DNA from: Actinomycetota bacterium
Lineage (GTDB): Bacteria > Actinomycetota > Actinomycetes > Nanopelagicales > Nanopelagicaceae
Direction: 5' to 3'
DNA: 45,525 bases
Assembly: GCA_009701575.1 (NCBI GenBank)
Contig: WLJX01000010.1
Span: forward strand, 1-45,525
Shown: piece by piece, positions 31,675 through 39,779 of the stretch
Numbering within the stretch: the first letter of the stretch is position 1
Layout of the letters: every line of letters starts with the position of its first letter
The notes under the pieces: model-generated
The model's input: the letters and a program-made list of their open reading frames with translations, nothing else
What the model was told of the DNA's origin: nothing
Database searches by the model: none
Made by a program: the position numbers and the translations under genes

Positions 31675-32859
31675 ATGAGCAAACTATCAATGTTTTCCTA
31701 TTCGTGGGACCTCGCAGAAAACAGCGTAGCCAAATCTGTTGATGAATTTAAAAGAATCGGAATTAATTCCGTAACGTTAGCCAGCAGTTATCACGCCGGC
31801 AAATTTCTTCGCCCAAAGAGTGCGACTAACAAAGTTTATTTCCCGGAAGATGGCACGGTTTACTTTAAATCCGATGCATCGAAGTATGGCGATATCAGGC
31901 CAATTCCAAATTCAATTTATGGTAACGGAGAAGTTCTACGTGAGCTGACCGAAACTAAAGGGTTATCTGTAAGCGCCTGGCTAGTACTTCTGCACAACAC
32001 CCCACTTGGAACAAAGCATCAAGACAGTGCGGTACAGAATGCCTTCGGGGATCCTTATATTTATGCGCTCTGCCCATCTGCGCCAGCGGCTCGTGCTTAT
32101 GCACTTGGGTTATGTAAAGATGTAACTGAAAGTTATAAAGTAGATGGGATATCAATCGAATCAATTGGATTCCCACCTTACGAACATGGATATCACCATG
32201 AGATGAGCTTTGTTAAACCAAATAAGTGGCTCTCACAAAACTTAGGGTTATGTTTCTGTAAATATTGTGTAGCAGGTGCTGAAAAGGCCGGTATCGATGC
32301 AAAAGCGTTAAAGGCACGGGTAGCGAATAAAATTCACGGCTACCTAGAGGGCGACATCGATTATCAGAACGATATGGCAGAAGCGCTCTGGCTTGCAGAT
32401 ATCGCAAGCGACCCTGAACTACGTAAGTTCTTAGATTTCAGAAGTACTGTTGTGACTTCACTTGCAAAAGAGATTCGCGAGAGTGTTCGCAAAGATGTTG
32501 AGGTTGCAATTATCCCTTCAGTTGCACGGCCTACAGGTGGGGCTTGGTATGAGGGCACTGATTTGAAAGCGATAGCCGAAACTACTGGTGTAATCGAAGC
32601 GTGCTTCTATGAACCAGCAACTGATCGCATAAAAGCTGATCTTGTCGATATTAAATTGCGCACAAATAATGTGGGAAAGATAAAGGGAGTTTTGCGCCCG
32701 GCATTTCCTGATTTAACGAGTGAGGCTGCAGTAATTGATGCTGTGTCTGCACTTTGGGATGGCGGCGTTAAAGATATTGGGTTTTACAACTATGGCCACA
32801 TTCGTAGCCAAAGCCTTAACTGGATCGAGAGAGCGTTGGCAACGGTGACTAAAAAATGA
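31675..32859 (+). CDS. Putative glycosidase-like TIM-barrel protein
   Basis: 394 residues, ATG 31675 with GGGGGAAA upstream. The general pattern ('VDEFKRIGINSVTLASSYHAG', 'KVDGISIESIGFPPY', 'GLCFCKYCVAGAEKAG', 'WDGGVKDIGFYNYG') is that of TIM-barrel proteins related to glycoside hydrolases, with an unusual Cys pair (CFCKYC) that could bind a metal. There is no signal peptide, so it acts inside the cell. No specific family is recognised with confidence. It is coupled by a 4-nt ATGA overlap to an SDR gene. Confidence 0.55.
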   Translation: MSKLSMFSYSWDLAENSVAKSVDEFKRIGINSVTLASSYHAGKFLRPKSATNKVYFPEDGTVYFKSDASKYGDIRPIPNSIYGNGEVLRELTETKGLSVSAWLVLLHNTPLGTKHQDSAVQNAFGDPYIYALCPSAPAARAYALGLCKDVTESYKVDGISIESIGFPPYEHGYHHEMSFVKPNKWLSQNLGLCFCKYCVAGAEKAGIDAKALKARVANKIHGYLEGDIDYQNDMAEALWLADIASDPELRKFLDFRSTVVTSLAKEIRESVRKDVEVAIIPSVARPTGGAWYEGTDLKAIAETTGVIEACFYEPATDRIKADLVDIKLRTNNVGKIKGVLRPAFPDLTSEAAVIDAVSALWDGGVKDIGFYNYGHIRSQSLNWIERALATVTKK

Positions 32860-33647
32860 GCAAATTATTCGACAAGAAGATAGTTGCAATCACAGGCGCT
32901 GCTGGTGGAATCGGCCAGGAACTTTCTCGACACTTTGGTCGTGAAGGCGCAATCATCTTTGCAATAGATAAAAAAGATACCGTTAATACCTTTGCTATTG
33001 AACTTGCAGCTGAAGGAATTACCGCCCACCCCATGACTTGCGATATTGGTGATGCGAGCGCAGTTGCATCGGGCCTTGGAAAATTAATGAAAGATTTTGG
33101 CGATGTAGATATCTTGGTAAATAATGCCGGATTTTCAGATCATCCAACAATTGAAAAGACAACGCCGTCGGACTGGGCATTTGATATTAATGGCAATCTA
33201 AATGGCGCTTACAACTGTGTTCATGCAGTTCTGCCGGGAATGAAGAAGAAGGGCAAAGCTGCAATTGTCACCGTTGGTTCTGTGAATGGTCTTGCTGCAC
33301 TCGGAGATCCTGCCTACAGCGCAGCTAAGGCCGCGTTGATAAGTATGACAAAAGCTATTGCAATGGAGAACGGTCGCTACGGAATTCGCGCAAATATCGT
33401 GCTCCCAGGAACTGTTAGAACACCGATCTGGAATGCACGGGCCGCTAAGGATCCGCAGGTTCTAAAGACTTTAATGCGCTGGTATCCGCTGGCTCGAATT
33501 GCTGAACCTAGTGATGTGGCAAATGCAGTTGCGTTCCTTGCCTCAGATTCGGCATCAGCAATTACTGGAATCGAACTTCCCGTTGACTGTGGACTTACTG
33601 CAGGCAACATAGTTATGTCTCGCGAACTTACTTTGGAGAATTTCTAA
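32856..33647 (+). CDS. SDR-family oxidoreductase
   Basis: 263 residues. Cofactor motif TGAAGGIG (13-20), acid residue D37 in 'IIFAIDKKD' suggests NAD(H); NAG motif 'LVNNAGFSD'; catalytic Ser in 'VTVGSVNGL' and YSAAK. Its ATG overlaps the stop of the TIM-barrel gene, and it is followed after 20 nt by a Gfo/Idh/MocA gene. Probably a sugar or polyol dehydrogenase. Confidence 0.85.
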   Translation: MSKLFDKKIVAITGAAGGIGQELSRHFGREGAIIFAIDKKDTVNTFAIELAAEGITAHPMTCDIGDASAVASGLGKLMKDFGDVDILVNNAGFSDHPTIEKTTPSDWAFDINGNLNGAYNCVHAVLPGMKKKGKAAIVTVGSVNGLAALGDPAYSAAKAALISMTKAIAMENGRYGIRANIVLPGTVRTPIWNARAAKDPQVLKTLMRWYPLARIAEPSDVANAVAFLASDSASAITGIELPVDCGLTAGNIVMSRELTLENF

Positions 33648-33667
33648 CCTAAAAAAAGGAGAAGGAA

Positions 33668-34669
33668 ATGGATAGATTAAGAATCGGCGTCATAGGGCTT
33701 GGCTGGTTTGGTGAAATTCATTGCGATGCGATCATCGGAACTCCGAGTTTAGAACTTGCTTCGCTCTGTACTAGAACTGAAAGCCGACTAAACGAACTCG
33801 GCAAGAAGTATGGCGTAAAGAAGTTACATAAAGATTATAAAGATATGTTGGCAGATCCTGATATTGATGCGGTTTCAATAACAACTATGTGGGATCAACA
33901 TACCGACATCACAATTGAAGCTTTAAAAGCAGGAAAGCATGTCTTTCTGGAAAAGCCAATGGCATCAACAGTTGCTGATTGCGAAAAGATTATTGCTGCT
34001 TCCAAGGGCGCAAAAGGAATCCTACAAATTGGTCATATTGTTCGCTTCAACCCACGCTATCGCGCAGCCAAGAAGGCAATTAGCGAAGGTGCGATCGGAA
34101 AAATTCTCTCACTTAGTTCTCGCAGAAATATTCCGGCAGCATGGACACCTGAAATCTTAAATAAGATCGGACCTATTGTTGGCGATGCAATTCACGATAC
34201 CGACATAATGCTGTGGTTGACTGGCGACACAATTGTTAGTGCATATGCCCAGACCACAGATATGCGTGGCCTTAAATATCCAGATATCGGACAGACTATG
34301 TACCGCTTCAAGAGTGGCGCTACCGCGATTCTGGAAACTGTTTGGTGCATGCCAGAACACACCCCATTTGATATCGATGAACGTATGACCGTAATTGGTA
34401 CCGAAGGTCTAATTCATATTCAAGATACTTTTCCAAATCTTGGAATTGTTACCAAGACAACTGGAGTTCGCAGCCCCGATACAACGTACTGGCCAGAGTT
34501 TGATGGCTATCGTGGCGGCGCTCTTCGTGAAGAGTTCTTGTACTTTGCAGATTGCGCACTAAGAGGGATTCAACCAACAGTTAGCACCCCGGTTGATGCA
34601 ATGCGCGCACTAGAAGCAACCTTGGCCGCCGAAGAATCTGCTCGCACTGGTCAGGTAGTTAAGTTCTAA
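33668..34669 (+). CDS. Gfo/Idh/MocA-family oxidoreductase
   Basis: 333 residues. Rossmann opening 'RIGVIGLGWFGEIHCDAI', then 'HVFLEKPMASTVADCEKII' (the conserved EKP motif, with the Lys that acts in catalysis), and 'GDAIHDTDIMLWLTGD' with a catalytic His-Asp. These enzymes oxidise or reduce sugars, inositol or their derivatives with NAD(P). It is convergent with a second member of the same family at 34680. Confidence 0.88.
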   Translation: MDRLRIGVIGLGWFGEIHCDAIIGTPSLELASLCTRTESRLNELGKKYGVKKLHKDYKDMLADPDIDAVSITTMWDQHTDITIEALKAGKHVFLEKPMASTVADCEKIIAASKGAKGILQIGHIVRFNPRYRAAKKAISEGAIGKILSLSSRRNIPAAWTPEILNKIGPIVGDAIHDTDIMLWLTGDTIVSAYAQTTDMRGLKYPDIGQTMYRFKSGATAILETVWCMPEHTPFDIDERMTVIGTEGLIHIQDTFPNLGIVTKTTGVRSPDTTYWPEFDGYRGGALREEFLYFADCALRGIQPTVSTPVDAMRALEATLAAEESARTGQVVKF

Positions 34670-34679
34670 TTAGTTAAAT

Positions 34680-35681
34680 CTAGGCAATTGAAACTGGGCG
34701 TCCCTCTTTGAGGGATGCCTTTGCTGCAAGACAGACCTGTAAAGCACTAATTGCTGCAGGAGTTGGCGATAGATCATATTTACCACCAGAGCTTGCTTGA
34801 TCAAAGAAGTATTTAACTTGGCGGCCATATGGATCATCTGTAGCAATATGTTCAACAGTATTTCCTTTTGAAGAAAATACATGCCAGCTATTAACCCCAG
34901 CGTTATTTCCGGAGGATGACTCTTCGGTCGCAGAAATTGCGGAGAATTCATAATGTGCAATCCCAGCAGTACCAAGTAAATCAATCGTGCTAGTGAAGGG
35001 AACGCCTTCTGCCGCATTCATAAAACTTTGAACTTGGCCGACGCCACCACCTTCATACTTAACAGTGATTTCTGCCGGACCTGTTGGTGAAGTTTGTGCG
35101 GCAAATACTTCAATTGGCTTTCCAAGATACATATTTAATTGATCAAAATCATGAATAGAAAAATCAACTAACATACCGCCGGATTGACTCTCATCACCAA
35201 GCCAGGTAGCCCAAGTTGGTTTAGGGGAGAAGCGACGTGCATGTACTGAGAGCAAGTTACCGAGTTCACCACTTTCATGTATTTCACGTAACTTCTGATA
35301 GCCAAGAAAGAAGCGAACTACGTGGGCAACCATAAGAGAACCAGAACTTTTCGCAGCGGCATCAGCTACAACTTTCGCATCAGCAACAGTTAGCGCAACC
35401 GGCTTCTCTAAGAGCACGTGCTTACCAGCGGCTAGAAGTGCAACTGCAATATCTTTATGTGTTGGAGTTGGCGTGCAAACTGAAACGTATTTAACATCTG
35501 GATCCTTTAAAATTACATCAAGGTCAGTTACATATTTTGCGTTCTTTGCTGCAGGAACCGAGCCTTCTTTTGGACGTGGCGTGCAGATGTATTTAATGGA
35601 ATCTGCCTGTCCCGCACTTGCCCAAGCCCCAGCATGGGCATTGCCCATATATCCCTGTCCGATAATTGCAATTGAAGCCAT
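34680..35681 (-). CDS. Gfo/Idh/MocA-family oxidoreductase
   Basis: 333 residues. 'SIAIIGQGYMGNAHAGAW', 'HVLLEKPVALTVADAKVV' (EKP motif) and 'SGGMLVDFSIHDFDQLNMYLG' give the standard fold and catalytic residues. It has the same length as the convergent gene at 33668 but differs in sequence. Last gene of the minus-strand operon that starts with rhamnulokinase; probably oxidises a sugar intermediate. AGGAT before the start sits in a palindrome (35682-35696). Confidence 0.88.
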   Translation of the reverse strand: MASIAIIGQGYMGNAHAGAWASAGQADSIKYICTPRPKEGSVPAAKNAKYVTDLDVILKDPDVKYVSVCTPTPTHKDIAVALLAAGKHVLLEKPVALTVADAKVVADAAAKSSGSLMVAHVVRFFLGYQKLREIHESGELGNLLSVHARRFSPKPTWATWLGDESQSGGMLVDFSIHDFDQLNMYLGKPIEVFAAQTSPTGPAEITVKYEGGGVGQVQSFMNAAEGVPFTSTIDLLGTAGIAHYEFSAISATEESSSGNNAGVNSWHVFSSKGNTVEHIATDDPYGRQVKYFFDQASSGGKYDLSPTPAAISALQVCLAAKASLKEGRPVSIA

Positions 35682-35696
35682 GTTTAGATCCTAAAC
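35682..35696. repeat. Palindrome between operon genes
   Basis: GTTTAG (35682-35687) and CTAAAC (35691-35696) around ATC. It covers the ribosome site of the dehydrogenase gene on the minus strand and so could reduce its translation. Confidence 0.35.
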
Positions 35697-36506
35697 TTAA
35701 GCAGATAACCGTTTGATTGTGTCTACTGAATAAGCAAGTGATTCATGAACATCTTCCACACCATTTGGACCAGCAGGAGTGAATTCAATTTCAATGCTTA
35801 GTGCAGCAGTACAGCCATTCTTCTTAAGGGTTTTGAGAATACGATCAAAGTCGAGATCACCACGTCCAATTGCTGGGAAATTCCATTCATTCTGAGCGCC
35901 AGCCTTCTCCTTCAAGTGAATGCCTGTGATGGAACCAGTAGATGCTTCAAGATCTTCATAAGGCATGATCGCACCGTAAAACACTACATTTCCAGTGTCA
36001 TAGTTCAGGCGAACATTTGGCATATTCACTTTCTTCAAAAGCGCGATGATGCTCTGCCCAGTCGCGTAGTTATTTCCATGGGTTTCAATTGCCATAACTA
36101 AACCTAAATCTTTTGCTACTGATGCAAGGTCACGGATGATATTTACTAGTTCAGTATCATCGCCAATAACCGATTCATCGCCGTGAGTCTCACCAGTTGA
36201 AAGAGTTACATATCCAACGCCAAGCTTTTTAGCTAGCTGAAGATTCTTTTTGAAAGTCTCTTGACCCTCTTTTGTCTGAATGTTTGTGTGACCACACATG
36301 CCAATTGCCTTTATGTCATTGTCAGCCAATAATTTCAGGACCTTTGCTATTTGCTCATCAGAATAATTATTATGAACATGCTCAGTCCAACCAATCACTC
36401 CAGCGAGTTCAATGAGTTTAATCCCGGCGCGCTTGGCCCCGGTAACTGCCTCTTCAAGTGTGAAGCCGTGGTAGGAATTGCTGTTCAGACAGATTGGATT
36501 GTTCAT
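35697..36506 (-). CDS. Sugar isomerase/epimerase (AP-endonuclease-2-like TIM barrel)
   Basis: 269 residues, ATG 36506 after AAGGAG. Barrel strands 'IKLIELAGVIGW', 'IKAIGMCGHTNIQT', 'VGYVTLSTGETHGDE', 'LVMAIETHGNNY', 'VRLNYDTGNVVFYG', 'GIHLKEKAG' and 'ALSIEIEFTP' carry the Glu, Asp and His metal ligands of the xylose-isomerase-like superfamily. It probably converts a ketose or ketose phosphate to its epimer. It is too short for a classical L-rhamnose isomerase. Confidence 0.85.
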   Translation of the reverse strand: MNNPICLNSNSYHGFTLEEAVTGAKRAGIKLIELAGVIGWTEHVHNNYSDEQIAKVLKLLADNDIKAIGMCGHTNIQTKEGQETFKKNLQLAKKLGVGYVTLSTGETHGDESVIGDDTELVNIIRDLASVAKDLGLVMAIETHGNNYATGQSIIALLKKVNMPNVRLNYDTGNVVFYGAIMPYEDLEASTGSITGIHLKEKAGAQNEWNFPAIGRGDLDFDRILKTLKKNGCTAALSIEIEFTPAGPNGVEDVHESLAYSVDTIKRLSA

Positions 36507-36523
36507 TTTCTCTCCTTGGTTGC

Positions 36524-36533
36524 TAATCGATTA
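36524..36533. promoter_or_regulatory. Small palindrome, possible operator
   Basis: TAATCGATTA, a 10-bp palindrome upstream of the isomerase gene. GCTAATCGA recurs at 41331-41339 in the control region of the divergent rhamnose-type genes, so a shared regulator could read it. Weak evidence. Confidence 0.25.
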
Positions 36534-36537
36534 TTAA

Positions 36538-36900
36538 TTAAAACCAGCCGGTTTCATTTGGATTTCGGTATTGCATAAATTCAACGACTGCGCCTTCAAC
36601 TAGAACAAATGCGACGCGAACAAAACCGTCAGCGACATCCCATGGTTCAAGAAGAATTTCATGGCCTTTAATGGCTTCATCAACGCTATCGACGCGATAA
36701 GCAACGTGCGGTAGATGGCGGATTGGTCCCGTTACTGGTGTGTCATGTTCGTAACGAAGGTATTCAACATTGGCTGGATGCTGCCTTGGATTAGTTACCC
36801 AGACTCGAGTCGCATCAACGAAGTTCTCTTCACCATGTTTATCTTCGGTGATGACCCCGATATGGTCGAAGCGCGTTCTATCGAATTGCTCTGAACTCAA
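36538..36900 (-). CDS. VOC-family (glyoxalase-like) protein
   Basis: 120 residues from TTG 36900, with AGGAAGGG about 8 nt upstream. 'FDHIGVITEDKHGEENFVDA' and 'LPHVAYRVDSVDEAIKG', then 'VEFMQY' show the His-Glu pattern of the vicinal-oxygen-chelate fold. It is likely a metal-dependent isomerase or lyase within the sugar pathway. Co-transcribed with the upstream FGGY kinase after a 78-bp gap that contains a tandem repeat. Confidence 0.7.
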   Translation of the reverse strand: MSSEQFDRTRFDHIGVITEDKHGEENFVDATRVWVTNPRQHPANVEYLRYEHDTPVTGPIRHLPHVAYRVDSVDEAIKGHEILLEPWDVADGFVRVAFVLVEGAVVEFMQYRNPNETGWF

Positions 36901-36921
36901 AATTGGATCCCTTCCTGCATT

Positions 36922-36988
36922 GAATAGGAATTCTCCTTTCGAGCATCGAATATGTCAATACCTCTTCCTATTCGATTCCTATTCGATT
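36922..36988. repeat. Tandem 11-bp repeat with inverted partner
   Basis: CCTATTCGATT occurs twice in a row (36968-36978 and 36979-36989, within one base), and GAATAGGAA (36922-36930) is the reverse complement of TTCCTATTC (36965-36973). On the minus strand this gives a hairpin with a 34-nt loop just after the stop codon of the FGGY kinase, with the second repeat unit inside its last codons. Might be a processing or partial termination signal. Confidence 0.4.
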
Positions 36989-38307
36989 CCGAGCGCTAAC
37001 TTGAAGCGCAGATAGCCTGCGGCAAGGGTTTCAACCTCTTCCTGCGCAGGTAGATAAGTCTCACCAGCTGGCAATTTGATTGCGCTGATTCCAGCCGCAA
37101 TATCAATTGGGCTTGTTATAGATGCAATTGCGATTAGAGCGGCACCAAGATCGGATCCAGAGCCTTTCTGTGCAATTACGGGGTGGTTTAAAACAGTGGC
37201 ACGAATTTTGCACCAGATTGGTGATTTGGCCCCACCACCTGCAGTTCGTAATTCACCGGTCAGTGGCGCTCCTGCCTTGGCCAAGATTTCGTAGGAGAGT
37301 TTTTCAGCGAATGCAATGCCTTCGAGGATTGCGCGGTAATTATCTATTTCATTAGTTGGGTTACCGGATGAGATTTTTACTAAATCCTTATTAGCAATCG
37401 GGAATCTCTCTCCCTTTGAAATTAGGGGATAGGTTACAAATGATGCTGGGCCGTGTGCTTCTGCCTTTATATCCCAAGCCTTTATGTCACTTGCAAATTC
37501 TTTAAATGAGATGCCGCCAAGATTTGAGGCCCCACCAACTAGCCAATTAGTTTTAGGAAGTAGATGGCTATAGAAACCTGGACCAGATACATCTTTATTA
37601 CTAACTAATTTAATTACCATCGTTGTGCCTAGCGTTGTTACAGCAGAACCAAGATCTGCGCCGCCTGCGGAAATTTGTGCAGTACATCCATCTGTCATAC
37701 CAGCATAAATATTTAGATTTCCGATTGCACCAAGATTTGCTCCGGGCGCAACAACATTTGGGAGCGAAATCTTTTCAGCACTTGCTTGGGTGAGAATTTC
37801 TGGCTTCCAATTTTGGGAGTGTAGATCAACCCCAGTTTTTAGTGCGTGGCTCCAGTCCGCAGGAATCTCTTGTGGCTTTAGCTTCAATAGGGATGCAATA
37901 ACAAATTCTGGGGTGTGAACTAAGTGCAGCTTTCCTTCAAGTTTTTCTGTTTTGCGAATAAATATTGCACGATCAAGTGGGCTCGATGCACGACCATCGT
38001 TATACATAGCCGCTGGAATTACTGCCTGACCTTCGTCATTTACCAGAGTGAAAGTGCCAGATGTTGCAGAAATAACGAGCGAAATTGGCTCTACTTGCGC
38101 CGCCGCAGCTATGGCTTGTATTTCTTTAAGGAGTGAGGCGACAGCGACAACCCAGCTCTTTGGGTCTTGAGTAACTGAACCATCTGCGCCACGAATGACT
38201 GGGGCAAGTTTTGTTTTGGCAGTTCCTATGATCTTCGCATTTTCATTAACAAGTAGCGCCCTGGTTGATTCGGTGGCGATATCAATACCGATAAATGCGG
38301 GCTTCAT
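36979..38307 (-). CDS. FGGY-family carbohydrate kinase
   Basis: 442 residues. 'FIGIDIATESTRALLVN' (phosphate 1 motif), 'GMTDGCTAQISAGGADLGSAVTTLGTTMVIKLV' region and 'ELRTAGGGAKSPIWCKIRA' (FGGY signature area) identify the family of sugar kinases. At 442 residues it is somewhat shorter than xylulokinase. It is a second kinase beside rhamnulokinase, so the operon probably handles two sugars or an alternative intermediate. It begins directly after the HAD gene stop without overlap. Confidence 0.85.
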   Translation of the reverse strand: MKPAFIGIDIATESTRALLVNENAKIIGTAKTKLAPVIRGADGSVTQDPKSWVVAVASLLKEIQAIAAAAQVEPISLVISATSGTFTLVNDEGQAVIPAAMYNDGRASSPLDRAIFIRKTEKLEGKLHLVHTPEFVIASLLKLKPQEIPADWSHALKTGVDLHSQNWKPEILTQASAEKISLPNVVAPGANLGAIGNLNIYAGMTDGCTAQISAGGADLGSAVTTLGTTMVIKLVSNKDVSGPGFYSHLLPKTNWLVGGASNLGGISFKEFASDIKAWDIKAEAHGPASFVTYPLISKGERFPIANKDLVKISSGNPTNEIDNYRAILEGIAFAEKLSYEILAKAGAPLTGELRTAGGGAKSPIWCKIRATVLNHPVIAQKGSGSDLGAALIAIASITSPIDIAAGISAIKLPAGETYLPAQEEVETLAAGYLRFKLALGIE

Positions 38308-38970
38308 TTACAACTTTGCAATTTTTTCTGCAAGATTAATTAAATCCGTTGCAACGATATTCGGAACTTTCAGATCCGCTTCTGAAGGAGTTGTATTAGC
38401 CTCACCGCGAAGAATCCAGACTGTTTTGAAACCCAGTGATTTGGCATGGATTACATCGGTATCTAAGCGATTTCCGATATGAATAGTCTCGGGACCAGTT
38501 GTTCCTAGTTCGGTAAGTGCTAATTCAAAGATTCTCGGATCTGGTTTCTCTAAACCAACTACTGCCGAGATTCCAAGAAAATCAACTAAATCAAAGATGC
38601 CATCTCGCTTTAGGGAATCGACCGCAGATTTTGGTTGATTGGCTACAAGTCCAATCTTTATGCCAGATGCTTTCAACTCTTCAATTGTAGCCTTGGCATC
38701 GCCATAGATATCACTTGGCTCAAAGTTCCAACGCGCGGTTGCAAACTTCATAATTTCTGCCTTTAAATCAAGGGAGCCGAAGAATTCCATACATAACTTG
38801 CTGCGCAGCGAACCGGAGTGCGACTTTAAATGTTCGTCATAAACTTTTTCAAATCGGGCTGAGTCAATCGGGCCAGCGAAGTTTTCAATTGCGGCATAAA
38901 TCGCTCTCTTGAAGACATCGTCAGAGTAAATAATCCCGCCAACATCAAAAGTTGCAGCCGCTAATTTCAT
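38308..38970 (-). CDS. HAD-superfamily protein with altered motif I
   Basis: 220 residues. Motif I reads 'AATFDVGGIIYSDD': D9 is the nucleophile position, but the second Asp (acid/base in DxD) is G11. Motif II 'GLVANQPKSA', motif III Lys in 'VGLEKPDPRIFEL' and motif IV 'IGNRLDTDVIHAKSLG' are otherwise in place. Family members dephosphorylate sugar phosphates; with DxG the phosphatase activity is doubtful. It lies between the aldolase and the FGGY kinase. Confidence 0.8.
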   Translation of the reverse strand: MKLAAATFDVGGIIYSDDVFKRAIYAAIENFAGPIDSARFEKVYDEHLKSHSGSLRSKLCMEFFGSLDLKAEIMKFATARWNFEPSDIYGDAKATIEELKASGIKIGLVANQPKSAVDSLKRDGIFDLVDFLGISAVVGLEKPDPRIFELALTELGTTGPETIHIGNRLDTDVIHAKSLGFKTVWILRGEANTTPSEADLKVPNIVATDLINLAEKIAKL

Positions 38971-38976
38971 AAATTC

Positions 38977-39768
38977 TTACTTGCTTAAAGCTTCACGGGC
39001 GAGCAGGCGCTTTCGCAAGATTTCATCTGGGCGAAAGGCAATTGCTTCAGCCGCATCGTTTGGAACAAATGAAATTCCACCAGCGCTAAGTGCGCCCAAT
39101 CGAATTCTCGCTGCTTTAACTGCAATTTCAGTTGCACCAAGTGCATCACGTGCACCAACACCAAAGGTGCAGAGCCCATGATTTCCAAGAATTATCTGGC
39201 CAGGATTGCGACCATGCTTCTGTTGGTATTCCAAAACGCCAAGATAAACGCCAAGTCCAAGATCTAAACCAGGATTAGCAAATGGTAAGAACAATGGAAC
39301 TGGGCCGCACATAACTGCTTCATCAGGGAAAACTGTTCCGCTGTAATGCTTTGCACCATCTTTGCTTGCGGCTAACGCAACAACAGGAGTTGGGTGAGTG
39401 TGAAGTGACCAATCAACCTCCATTGCATGGAATGCAACAACGTGGACCAGAGTTTCAATACTTGCCTTGCGAACTTGACCATCTGCGTTCTTCGAGGTTG
39501 CAAGGATTGCATTTAGCGCGGCCGTTAATTTTTCACTTGAACCATTTTTGCGAGCATCCTCAAGTATTTCAACACAGTCTCCGAGTTCAAGCCAGACCCA
39601 ATCCTCATCTTTGGCATTGCCCATGATTACGCCGCTTGCTTTAACTAGAAACTTATTTTTTTTGCGATCGAAAACCGCGGCATTTCCCTCGGCCTGAATC
39701 GTTAAATCTGCTGCTGGCTCACCAGCTTTGCGGGAGAGATTGGTTAACTCCTTGGCTAATTTAGACAT
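38977..39768 (-). CDS. Class II aldolase (RhaD/FucA-like)
   Basis: 263 residues. 'SLHTHPTPVVAL' and 'LGNHGLCTFG' contain the His residues that bind zinc in class II (adducin-like) sugar-phosphate aldolases, and the N-terminal 'EGNAAVFDRKKNKFLVKASG' is the phosphate-site region. It should cleave L-rhamnulose-1-phosphate or a similar ketose phosphate to dihydroxyacetone phosphate and an aldehyde. Lies 11 nt after rhamnulokinase. Confidence 0.85.
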   Translation of the reverse strand: MSKLAKELTNLSRKAGEPAADLTIQAEGNAAVFDRKKNKFLVKASGVIMGNAKDEDWVWLELGDCVEILEDARKNGSSEKLTAALNAILATSKNADGQVRKASIETLVHVVAFHAMEVDWSLHTHPTPVVALAASKDGAKHYSGTVFPDEAVMCGPVPLFLPFANPGLDLGLGVYLGVLEYQQKHGRNPGQIILGNHGLCTFGVGARDALGATEIAVKAARIRLGALSAGGISFVPNDAAEAIAFRPDEILRKRLLAREALSK

Positions 39769-39779
39769 CTTTTCTCTCC

